Shown here: positions 12,710 through 21,806 of the stretch, piece by piece | How the letters are laid out: each line of letters begins with the position of its first letter | Numbering within the stretch: the stretch's first letter is position 1 | NCBI GenBank assembly: GCA_032988165.1 | Contig: JANTQF010000348.1 | Span: 1 to 36,487 of the forward strand | Direction: 5' to 3' | Length of the DNA: 36,487 nt | From: Emmonsiellopsis sp. PD_33 | Lineage: Eukaryota; Ascomycota; Eurotiomycetes; Onygenales; Ajellomycetaceae | The notes under the pieces: generated by a model | Told to the model about the DNA's origin: nothing | The model's input: the letters and a program-made list of their open reading frames with translations, nothing else | The model's database searches: none | Made by a program: the position numbers and the translations under genes

Positions 12710-13155
12710 TAATTTCTTATGATAAAAGTTTTATAGTTATTATCTAACTATTACATTCATTTTCTTATTCCATTCATTCTTTCTTTATTTTCTTTATTTA
12801 GCTGTATCCACTCATCAGTTTATTTCTTTTATTAGCTATCTCTTTATAATTTAAATGCTAGTATGAGTAATATGCTAGAATCTAAATGCATCTTCACATT
12901 TCTTTACAGTTTTCTTTATCTCTTTCATTTTATAGCTATTAAAATAATAGTATGTCTTTCTCTCTCTCTTATTTTGCTGGCTGCAGCCACCTTTACATCT
13001 CATATTTGAAAAATCATAAGAGTATACTCTACTTTATATTCTTCTCTACTTTTCTCTCATCATTATTATAGATATCTCAGTCTTACTCTTAAATCAATCT
13101 ATACTAACACATGACAGTGTTATATCTACAATTTTCCTCACTTTCTTCCTACAAA
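12710..13155 (+). other. T-rich spacer after integrase
   Basis: Strongly pyrimidine-rich, low-complexity sequence (TTTCTTTATT, TCTCTCTCTT) with no coherent frame. It separates pol from the extra downstream frame and could have been a promoter or untranslated region. Confidence 0.5.
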
Positions 13156-15939
13156 ATGTTGAATTGCCAAAATCTGCATGCCCTGACCTCAAAGCTCACT
13201 AACTCCCTTATCTTAATTGAGTATGAGAAGAAAAAGTTGTCAACCACCAGAAAGATTTAGAAGTATATTAATACTCTTAATAGACATACAGCTTCATACT
13301 ATTAGGTTTAGTGTGAAATTACCAATCTAATTATGAGTAGGCATGAAGATAGAGAGGAGGAGGTCACTACATATTTTAAATGGATGAAGGAGAATAGAGC
13401 CTGACAGGCAGTGATATCTAAAGCTAACTTCTACTATCAGATAGTGGAGATCTATTACATGGTAGAAACAGTTAGAGTTCACTGAAATTATACTTCAGAA
13501 GGGTATGAAACTTATATGAAATATTAGGAGAAGGTTATTACTAATGAATTCTGATTGATGCTAAAGAAGAATAAATGATGTAGATATATAATAACTCTTA
13601 TAAGAAATTATAACTATTTATTTATAGTAAGGAGAATTAATTAGGTAATGTAGATTTAGTTGTCTTAAAATTCTGAGAAGGGTAAAAAGCTTCATAAGGA
13701 ACTAATACTTTCAGACCTTAAGAATATCTTAAGACTAGATTTTGTTAGCTCTGAGTTAAATATAGAAGCCATTCATACTATTAAGCTTTATATTAGTTCT
13801 GATGAAATTCTTACTGTAGGTACCTCATTATCTCTTTCTATACCTACTAACTCTTACTTACTAATCTTTTTATTTTCATCCTCTTAAAATCTTCAGTATC
13901 AGCCTCCTCCAGCTTTACCATGTAATTCTTATATAACTAGTTAAATACCTCTATCTTCTTCTCATTCTTCTTAGAATAATCACTATCATTCTGAATTAGT
14001 TCTCATATCCTCTTTTACTTTCTTGCCTAGCACTTCTCAAAACTCTGACTCTATTTCACCTACTCCTTACCCATGACATGTCTCTAGCTAATTAGTTTTA
14101 TTAATAGCTATCTTTCTATTTAATATCAGTCTCTCCCATTTCACCAGCCTGTCACCAGAAGAAATGATAGAGCTTAAGAATTAAGATGCTAATAAGAAGA
14201 ATTCTAATATTACTAAAGCTATTGAAAAGCATCAGGAAATTAATCATCATAGATATATATGTCATTAGAATGTCAAGCCTACCTTGAAAGCTCAGCTTAA
14301 TGATGTAAAGAAGCTGAATAATAACTAGCTTATCAAGCTTCTGAATTAGCTTATAAAGCTATTATCTTTTTTTTCTTTATGCTACCATCATGCCATTAAT
14401 TTTGAAGAGAAAATCAGTTTGCTGACTTAGAATTTAAATCAGATAGCTTTAACATTCAGACTTAAGGCTATCATTAATAGCTATAGAAATCTTAGTTAGA
14501 TCTACACTGCTAATAGCACTTTTCATTATTTTCATAAAGGGTATCACCCTGCCCATTTAGAGGATCTTCTTTAGATATATTGCATGAAGTATGCTACTCT
14601 CTCTTTCATTACTCTGTCAAACTAAGTAAGCATGTTAAAGAACCTCAGCCTAGAAAGTATAAATATAAACTTCACACTAAATGACTGAGATGCAGATAGC
14701 TCTTTATCTCTTCCAATTTTCTTCTAACTCTAAATAGAGATAACTGTGGGAAATATGCTTACTACATATAACACACTTGAAAAGATGATAGCACATAAAT
14801 GAGATATATACTCATTTTATTAATAAAAGGATTAGAAGTTACTAGGGTAGCTCTGCACAATACTTTATAAAATCATCTAGTAGATAATTCATCAGAATCT
14901 AATTTACTATACCTGATATGTTATTCTTCATTTAGATCACTAGATAAAGCTTATCTCCTACTCTTATTACATTAAGTTTGTCAGAAAGAGGGATAGCACA
15001 TTTTTCCAGTATATTAATATTAATATTTAGTATCTCACTGAGGAAAATCATAGCATGAACATAATCTAAAAATCTATCAGTATAATAAATAAGAATCATG
15101 TAAACTACATAATTATAGTCTCTAGTATGTATTACTATGTCTCTGAGTGGAATCACTAACTTCATGAAAGAGAGTTTCTAAATAGCAGAATTATTCAGAA
15201 TGTCTTCCTATAGATACTCATTAATTAAAATTTATAGGATTTCAAAATCAGCTGAAAGACTGTTTCTTGCAAGCAGGAAGATATATAAATCATCATACTA
15301 TATATTTCTCATAAGAGTACTGATCTAACTATAATTAAGCAGAGAATAATGCTTCTGTGGTTCATTAAGATTCAGAAAGATAGTAAGTCTTTAGAAGTTT
15401 CAGAGAGTAATATATAGAAGTAGCTCTTACAGGTAAATTAAAATCTCATTTATAAACTTATGACACTCTTTAGCCTGTCTGTTCTATATAGTAGCATTTC
15501 TTATCACTTTTCTATCATTATAGCTGTAATGGGTCTTAATGTGCTTTCTGAAGCTTTAGTTGGATATTAGTAATGAGATGATTTTTTGATTCAGAAAGAG
15601 TAGTAGATTCTTTTTGACCTAATACTTAATCAGCCAGCTAAGAATTATATTTTAGCCTGATATAAGAGAGCTGTAGGGGCTATGATTCATATCTTCATAA
15701 CTATAATGAATGCTAAAAAGTAGCTATTTAGTTAGCAGAGTTTTTTTTACTATTATTATAATAATATTTCTCTTAATTCTATTATTAGTAATTATGTAGC
15801 TATAGAAGAAGATATCATCAGAATCTCAATTCACAGCTGTGAGGAGATAGATACTAGCTAGTCAATCCAGTTAATCATAATTTTCTACTCTAAAGTTAGG
15901 AAATGTTTCAGCTAATCAGAGCTCATTATTCTACTATAA
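13156..15939 (+). pseudogene. Extra decayed ORF of unknown function downstream of integrase
   Basis: From ATG 13156 (MLNCQNLHALTSKLT) to TAA 15937 a single frame of 928 codons holds together, interrupted only by scattered TAG/TAA/TGA codons of the same type as in gag and pol. I checked the frame near 14164, 14521, 15481 and 15901 and it is constant. The N-terminal part looks helical and charged (SRHEDREEEVTTYFKWMKEN). A Ser/Pro/Gln-rich stretch follows around 13850-14100 (QPPPALP), then a Lys/Asn-rich, coiled-coil-like part (DANKKNSNITKAIEKHQEI). I do not recognise the domain: it is not a second RT or integrase, and no clear envelope fusion features or signal peptide are visible. It could be an additional retrotransposon gene or captured host sequence. 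Confidence 0.55.
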
Positions 15940-16903
15940 TTACTACTCTTATCACTACTAATACATGTTTGTTTTTCCTCACTATGTCACTTAGTTTGCT
16001 TCCTCTATATTATATTTCCTCCATATCTTCCTTAGTTTCTTTTGTTTTCTATGTGTAGTCTGCTGCTACTCTATATTTATTTTTCTTACTATATTTACTT
16101 TTCTTTCTATACTTACTTATCTATATATATCTTACTCTGTATCTTCTACTACTAATTTTACCTATTATATTTTCTTTCTCTTTACTTTTTATTTTTCTTG
16201 TGTTTCTTTCTTCTTCATTACTTACATTACTTGCCTCAATCTTCATTGCCATCTGTTACCAGCTGCCCTGCCTACCTAGAGCATGCCTTTTTTTTCCCTT
16301 ATAATAGAATTATAGATTTTATCACATATAAGATCATTAGTATAAAGTCATGCACTTATAGGCTACTCTGCCTACCTAGAGTACATCTTTTCTTTATTAC
16401 TGACCTACTCATTTATTTCTTTAGGCCTTACTTTTACTCAGTAATTTACACATTCTAGAGCTATACTTTACTCTCCTCTCATTTAGAAACCTCTCATTAA
16501 TCCTATTTTAGCTCCCATCTCTATTCCTAGTTATAGGAGCTACTATTCTATAATTTTATAATTCAAGCTGTTAATGAACTATTCTACCTGAACCTCTATC
16601 TAAAAATGTCAGCTATATTTATTATAGCTCAGAAAGAGCTTTATTATTATTAACTTACTCATTCATCTCTGAGCTATCTTTCTACCTTAATGTAGTTACT
16701 TTCTTATAAATAGATAATTTAATATACAGTGCATGGCTGCTCATCAGCTAACTTTAGGACTACATAGTTAGATTGATTTCAGGACAACATATTTAGGGCC
16801 ATTACTCTCACTGTAGAGTAGATTAATTTTAGAATAATATATTTAAATCTACTACTCTCATTATAAAACTAAGCCATTCTTTTATTCATCAGGTTAATGA
16901 ATC
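15940..16903 (+). other. 3' non-coding region of the LTR element with short repeats
   Basis: Pyrimidine-rich and AT-rich, without a convincing frame. It holds a pair of direct repeats 100 bp apart (16262-16290 and 16362-16390, sharing CTGCCTACCTAGAG) and a 50-bp tandem duplication just before the polypurine tract. Confidence 0.5.
16770..16870 (+). repeat. Two tandem copies of a ~50-bp unit
   Basis: Copies begin at 16770 and 16820 with AGATTGATTT and AGATTAATTT and share the pattern through TACTCTCA. Differences are largely transitions, as in the LTRs. Confidence 0.65.
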
Positions 16904-16919
16904 AAAAGGAGGGGAGATA
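16904..16919 (+). promoter_or_regulatory. Polypurine tract (plus-strand primer site)
   Basis: The purine run AAAAGGAGGGGAGA ends a few bases before the 3' LTR TGTGAT. This is the position and composition expected for the second-strand priming site of an LTR retrotransposon. Confidence 0.85.
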
Positions 16920-17238
16920 TGTGATGGGGATCTACTATCAGATTAGATCAATTTTTTGCCAAGGCTTTTCACTATCAAGTATAATTATAAAGATAGATAT
17001 TTTTCTTTCATTGTAAAACTTTATCTATTCATTCATAGATTTCTCATGCATGTATATGCTTCTTTGAGATAGATTTTTTATTTCTTTTATATGTTACCTT
17101 ATCATTCTATTATTATATTATTTTGTACTATAAATTACTAATACATTTCTCTACTTCAACATTAATATCAATTCTTTTCTTATGTTTATCACTACTCTAT
17201 TTAGTGCTATTTAACATGCACACTTCATCCCTGCTTCA
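16920..17238 (+). repeat. 3' LTR
   Basis: 319 bp, the same length as the 5' LTR, preceded by a polypurine tract and followed by the ACAC target duplication. Confidence 0.93.
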
Positions 17239-18092
17239 ACACCTAAAAATCAAACCTCATTATGCTACTTAATACCTTATTTGGGCCTTACACCATGAAA
17301 ACCACACAGTTGAGAATTAGAAAAAAGTTAAATAGTCAGATGAATGTACTGTGGAATAGAGAGCTGATATAGCTAGTAAATAAATCTATTTATACTCTGC
17401 TAAGTAGCTCATTCAGTATGATATTAAGGAATAATAATGTGGAAAATCAGTAAAAAAGATGCTCTAGGTAGCCTTTAGACATAACTATAGAACTAGTCTG
17501 TTACTACTAGATGGAGATTCTAAAGCTTCCTATAGAGAAGTATCAGCTCAGGTAAGATTTTCTATGCAATTTTGATATTTTATATGGGAAAAACCTTAAT
17601 ATATTATATAGAACTAACAGGTAATTTCTATATAGATTATTTATAAGGTGTACCAGGCATTCCTCTTAATAATTTTTGAGCTAGATAATACATTCATGCA
17701 TAACAATGCTTCCATTCATATTACTCAAATTATATCAGATTTACTACATGAGATGGGGGTAAATATGATGGACTGGCTGCCTTACTCCTCAGATCTAAAT
17801 TCAATTGAAAATCTATGGGTAGTTATGAAGAAGAAGATTTACCAGCTACAGCTAGAATTGGAGTTTGTAGATGATATAGTTAACACACTTCATCTATTAA
17901 TTGAGACTATAAAAGAGGCCTGGAATTCAATTAACAACTATATCTTGTATAATCTAGCTATTAGCATGCTGAACTGGGTAGCTGCAATCATTCAAATAGA
18001 TGGGTGATATACAAAATATTGAGAGAGATGGTGTGTTGCATAGCAACAAATTAATTAATTAGGGCTTTAGGCCTATAAACTGTGACCTGACC

Positions 18093-18149
18093 ATACTACT
18101 TTAGGCCTAGCATGGCAGAGGGGGGTTTCAAACTTTTTGTGCGGGACTG
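18093..18149 (-). repeat. Right terminal inverted repeat of mariner element
   Basis: Inverted partner of 5254-5310 with one G-to-A type difference. It ends in GCGGGACTG and is followed by the second copy of the TA target dinucleotide at 18150-18151. Confidence 0.95.
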
Positions 18150-18215
18150 TAGCTGTTGGATGCTGCAGCTAATGATCGTCCCTAGGTCGACTGAGACTTG
18201 GTCGGCGAAACGTTG

Positions 18216-19144
18216 ATGCGATCCAAGCTGACTAAATTATTGGCTTTGCAATCGCCTCGACCAGCCCGCCAGAAACTCCTAATACCCCTCTTGTATTTGG
18301 GATTCGGATTATGTCTTGGTGCCTCCACTCTCCTTGGCCCGTATGTGTTGGAGAAAAGAGATTTCGGTATGACTAAAACCCATATCTTAGAGACTAACCA
18401 ACATTCCATCTAGCCGTGGGAACAGCAGCTATGGTCCAATTCCGATTTCAAGGCGGTGCGGTAGTAATCGCTATCATAACCGCAGTCGGAAACACATGGC
18501 TACAGAATGCCTTATCAAGCTCCTTTATGCTGATGAACCCGATCTGCGTGGTTAATACGCGGATGACGGCGAGGAAGGATGGGGATGGTGAGGGACTGCC
18601 TGGTGGTGCAATGGAGAAGAAGAAGACAACTTTTGGCACACTGAAGGAGTTGTTGGTGAAGGAAGGGCCCTCGGCACTTTTCTCAGGTGTTTTGCCTGTG
18701 TTGATTCTGGTTATCAACCCCATTCTGCAGTACACATTCTTCGAGCAGTTGAAGAATGTCGTTGAGAAGCAGAGACAGATCACGCCCACTGATGCGTTCT
18801 ATCTCAGTGCGCTGGGCAAGTTGCTTGTGACGTTGATTATGTATCCATATATCACTGTTAAGAGCCGGATGCATGTTGCGGGCAAGGGACAGAAGACGAA
18901 GAGCCTGAATGAGACGATGATGGAGATCTTGGGTGTGGAGGGTTGGGGTGGACTGTACAAGGGTATGTTTACGGATACTTTGTTGCTTATTCTAGCTGCG
19001 TGTGCATTTGTTAACCATTGAAATCCAGGTATCGGCCCCAAGTTCAGCCAGAGCGTGCTTACCACTGCCTTCCTGTTTGCCTTCAAGGACGTCCTCTGCG
19101 AGAGCATGGTTACGCTCCGCAGACGGGGCATCTCGCGCAAGTAA
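18216..19144 (+). CDS. Chimeric ORF: DHA2-like MFS fragment fused to PMP47-like peroxisomal carrier
   Basis: Three exons by splice signals: 18216-18366, 18414-18962, 19029-19144. Intron 1 has GTATGA, ACTAAC and ATCTAG; intron 2 has GTATGT and TCCAG. The frame is open throughout, about 271 aa. The first 100 or so residues resemble late membrane segments of DHA2-type MFS transporters (LLYLGFGLCLGASTLLGPYV, then VQFRFQGGAVVIAIITAV). From about 18525 the sequence becomes a PMP47/PMP34-type peroxisomal carrier: NPICVVNTRMTARK (second repeat signature), LVLFSGVLP-like segment, YPYITVKSRMHVAG (third repeat signature), ending LRRRGISRK. The first carrier repeat and the first ten or so MFS helices are missing, so neither transport function is likely. 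It is probably a pseudogene or a new fusion formed by rearrangement; the mariner insertion lies 66 bp upstream of the ATG. ATG 18216 is the first ATG after an in-frame stop at 18192. Confidence 0.65.
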
Positions 19145-20706
19145 ACAGGCCCGTCTGTGGCCCTGATTACACATGATTATACCCCAAAACTTGAATAAGG
19201 TCATCACCACCATCCGCCATCGCTTGGTTGGGAATTTTGCTGCTGCTGCACGCGCATATAAAAAGCGTTGTCTTTCAGCACCTTTTCCATAAACACATAC
19301 TGAACCCTACTCTGACGGGGACCCTTTTATAAGGATAGAAAAGCAAGGAAACAAGATATGGCTGGCTGGCTGTGCTGCTGTATGGCTTTCGGTTTTCTCT
19401 ACTTTTATTTTAATCTTTCCTTTGTTTTTTATTTTCTTTTTGTATGCACTTTAAGTTCTGACTAAGCAACGCTCACACTCCGCGTTTCGTGACGTCCGCC
19501 CCCAAAATCGATGGTTGGTGGAGCTTAACCCCTGAACCCACGCGAGTTCGCACTGCCGAACCCTAACTCAACATCACATCTATTATCCCCCCCAGCTACC
19601 CCGCTTGGAACAATGCCTTCATGAGCAAGATAGAAAACGCCACACTGCATACGGAGCTAGACCGACATTATCTCCGCCCTTTAATACTACGTGATCAGCC
19701 ATAATAGCACGCGGGGACAATACAAACAAGAACAATAAGATGACAGCATGGCAATGGCTTAAACCTTCAACCCTTGATGCAGGCACTGTGAAGCCAGTCA
19801 CGCACTATTAAAAGCCTCTTGGGCAGCTATGAGCTGACGTCGCGAGACGCAGCTAGCTGAAATGAATAAGTATCTCTTTTCTTTTTCTCTCGCTCTCTTC
19901 TCTCTTTCCGTCGGTTCACTCAATACCTCTCCGTCTGCCTACTTCTTACATTCAGGGCTACTTTTCCAACTAGTTACTAGACTTTCAATATGCTGATCAC
20001 TTAAACAGTAAACTACCAATCGGTGAATTCTTGTTGTGAGAGAAGGGCGCTTCACGTGTTAAGTTGCCGGAGGAAGAGATGCTGCACTGCTTCGTTGATA
20101 CCTCTCGAAAGGACCTATTCGAGATGCTAAATGTTATCCCGGCAGTATGAGATTTCTCTGCCGTTTATACGAGCTGCGGAGGACTTAGCTTGGCATTGAG
20201 GTTTTTCACAACCCGATTATGATACTCCGTATTCTTTGCTGCTCTCGGCTGGATTACTCGAAGGGCCCCGACCACTTCCATATTGTGCTCGATTCACAAT
20301 CCACTCCACGGGGATGTCCCACGAGTGAAGTCGCCATCGATCGGATTTATGCCCGCAGATCCTTCATGTGTTGCAATGTGGCCGTGGCTGATCGGCATGT
20401 TCGCTGGCTACATGCTATTGTTCAGCTCAGCCAACGTGCCAATGCTAGATCTGTAGCCTGATGATATCCCCGTTCTAACCCCGAAAATTATGCCTTCGCT
20501 CGTCTTTGAAATGCGGGCGTGTCACTCGGGCCTTTAATTAGTCTTTTCCTAGCGGATGGATAACTTTCCGGCGGTGACAAGGCTCGGTCCGTTGCGAATA
20601 CTTAAATGACTCCTCCGGAACGCACAGTGAACATTGACCTCTTTTCTCTCCATATCTCCAATATCATTAAGAAATACAACATTTTCGTCTCAGAAAAGTC
20701 GTCACC
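19145..20706. other. Long intergenic region, no gene recognised
   Basis: 1.56 kb without a convincing gene. Seen: a TATAAAAA-like motif at 19257-19264, T-rich low-complexity at 19390-19440, a CT-rich run at 19875-19920, and a CACGTG at 20054. A 240-bp ORF at 20219-20461 and an overlapping frame with a hydrophobic peptide near 20380-20450 are too short and featureless to call. The last 100 bases should be the promoter and leader of the next gene, with a CT-rich tract just before the start. Confidence 0.6.
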
Positions 20707-21240
20707 ATGATCAAGCAAACCATTTTCACCCTCATCGCAGGCATCGCAGCCGTCACAGCTGTTACCGCTCCCAGCAATAACGCCCCGGCGCACCCTCCAT
20801 TTGACGCCGCCGAAAAATCACTCGAAATTTTCACCCACCTTGAAAACAAGAACTTGGACGGCCTTGGTACCTTGCTGCACCCAAACGTCATTTTCTCCCT
20901 TCCTATGTCATTCAACGGCAACCAGGATCCCGCCCGCTATGTTGTCGGAAAGAACGAAGTAATCGAATACTTGAAGGGCCCAATGGATTTCATAGAGGTG
21001 ATCGATTTCGTTGATTTCCGCACGACTGTTGCAGACAATGGGAAGACCACTTTTCTCCAGTGCAAGGGCCAGTTCACGACTGCCGAAGGGACCCCGTACC
21101 TGAACGTGTACATCTACCGCTGCGACTGGGATGACAACGGCCTTCTTATAAACTTCGAGGAATACACCAACCCGATGACATACTGCAAATCGTTCGAGGA
21201 CCCTGATTGTCCGCCTGGCTTGTATCAGCCCCCTCAGTAG
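20707..21240 (+). CDS. Secreted NTF2-like/SnoaL-fold protein
   Basis: Single-exon gene of 177 aa with a good start context (CACCATG). Residues 1-20 form a signal peptide (IFTLIAGIAAVTAVTA). The rest has the layout of an NTF2-like/SnoaL fold: an N-terminal helix (AAEKSLEIFTHLENKNLDGL), LLHPNVIFSLPMSF where small-molecule-pocket members carry the first strand, then GKNEVIEYLKGP and a closing sheet (TPYLNVYIYRCDWDDNGLL, INFEEYTNP). The family includes polyketide cyclases, isomerases and non-enzymatic binders, so the substrate cannot be read from sequence. Two Cys near the C-terminus (YCKSFEDPDCPPG) could form a disulfide, in keeping with secretion. It converges on the minus-strand CFEM gene with a 566-bp gap. 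Confidence 0.8.
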   Translation: MIKQTIFTLIAGIAAVTAVTAPSNNAPAHPPFDAAEKSLEIFTHLENKNLDGLGTLLHPNVIFSLPMSFNGNQDPARYVVGKNEVIEYLKGPMDFIEVIDFVDFRTTVADNGKTTFLQCKGQFTTAEGTPYLNVYIYRCDWDDNGLLINFEEYTNPMTYCKSFEDPDCPPGLYQPPQ

Positions 21241-21806
21241 GATGGGACTCTGTTGGAATCAGGGTGTGTGATTTTTTTTGGGAATGGTATTTGATTTGCG
21301 GTGGAGAGAGGCGTTGTCCTGTCTGCGATTTCTCTAGCAAGTTTTGAGAATTCATCTTCAACAGCGGTTTGGGATTGTGTTTCGTTGACGTAACTTAGTT
21401 GCTTGATGTTACAGAGGAGTGGATTTGCCTAATTTTGATCAAAAAAGAATTATTCATTCACTTCATTCCTTATTATTTTATGTTTTCCCTGGCTCTATTG
21501 GTAAGTAGAGTAGCTAATGTTTTACATAGCAATTATTCATCAAGTACTGTAGAAGTTAACTAACTTGGTAGTGCTACATTATTAAGCGTTGACAAAACCA
21601 AAGTAAAATTCGCTTCTAGATCCATGTCTCGATTCGCCCTGCCTGTTAAGAATACGAGTGCCACAGTAGGAGGATGCGTCGATTTTGCTGCCACCTCGTT
21701 CACGATGAACGTTTACCCGCAAACTCTCATCCCTACCTAGCTAATATCGCCCTGAGCGCCCTGCATGCTGGAAAGTGCCTGAGCATGTATTCCCCATTCT
21801 ATGACG
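21241..21806. other. Intergenic region between convergent genes
   Basis: No gene seen. AT-rich with a run around 21440-21480; it holds the 3' ends of the SnoaL-like and CFEM genes. Confidence 0.6.

Larger units (their letters stand above)
5801..17238 (+). mobile_element. Ty3/Gypsy-type LTR retrotransposon, 11.4 kb, RIP-decayed
   Basis: Two 319-bp LTRs (5801-6119 and 16920-17238), each starting TGTGAT and ending CTGCTTCA, flank the internal region. Flanking ACAC (5797-5800 and 17239-17242) is the target duplication. A polypurine tract abuts the 3' LTR. Internal order is gag, protease, reverse transcriptase, RNase H, integrase, which is the Gypsy order, followed by an additional 4.2 kb. Total length is well above the usual 5-8 kb of fungal Gypsy elements. 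All coding frames are riddled with point stops, though frames run on over long distances without frameshift, so decay is mostly by substitution. It inserted into an already resident mariner element. Confidence 0.93.
5444..18022 (+). pseudogene. Tc1/mariner transposase, disrupted
   Basis: Left part 5444-5800 starts MAYSRELSPQLHSHICEL and holds the helix-turn-helix DNA-binding half. Right part, from about 17239, carries the DDE catalytic half. WSDECTVE at 17333 holds the first Asp (its Trp codon is now TAG). FMHNNASIH is the second catalytic site, with Asp changed to Asn. YSSDLNSIENLW holds the third acidic residue. A possible 69-bp intron lies at 17552-17620. The last Trp codon of the usual DGWYTKY terminus is now TGA at 18005, so the ancestral stop is probably TGA 18020. 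Removing the LTR element plus one ACAC copy (11442 nt, a multiple of three) puts both halves in the same frame. Stops at former Gln, Arg and Trp codons fit C-to-T and G-to-A mutation. Not functional. Confidence 0.88.
5254..18149 (+). mobile_element. Tc1/mariner DNA transposon, RIP-decayed and split by an LTR element
   Basis: Outer element of a nest. It is bounded by 57-bp terminal inverted repeats that begin CAGTCCCGCG, and is flanked by TA on both sides (5252-5253 and 18150-18151), the target duplication of this superfamily. The transposase lies in two pieces on either side of an 11.4 kb LTR retrotransposon. Without that insertion and one copy of its target duplication the element is about 1.45 kb, normal for Tc1/mariner. 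All interior sequence is AT-rich with many in-frame stops, so it cannot make transposase. Boundaries are exact because both the TIRs and the TA are visible. Confidence 0.93.

Noticed and set aside
16262..16461. 100-bp tandem repeat
   Set aside because: Only the first 30-45 bases of each unit are alike, so it is a short direct repeat, not a full tandem unit.
5254..18149. CRISPR array, rRNA, tRNA genes or centromeric satellite in the AT-rich block
   Set aside because: No regularly spaced repeats, no rRNA or tRNA-like sequence; the block is fully explained as nested transposons.
20219..20461. 80-codon ORF, plus an overlapping frame with a hydrophobic peptide near 20380-20450
   Set aside because: Too short, no start context, no recognisable family; perhaps chance or gene debris.
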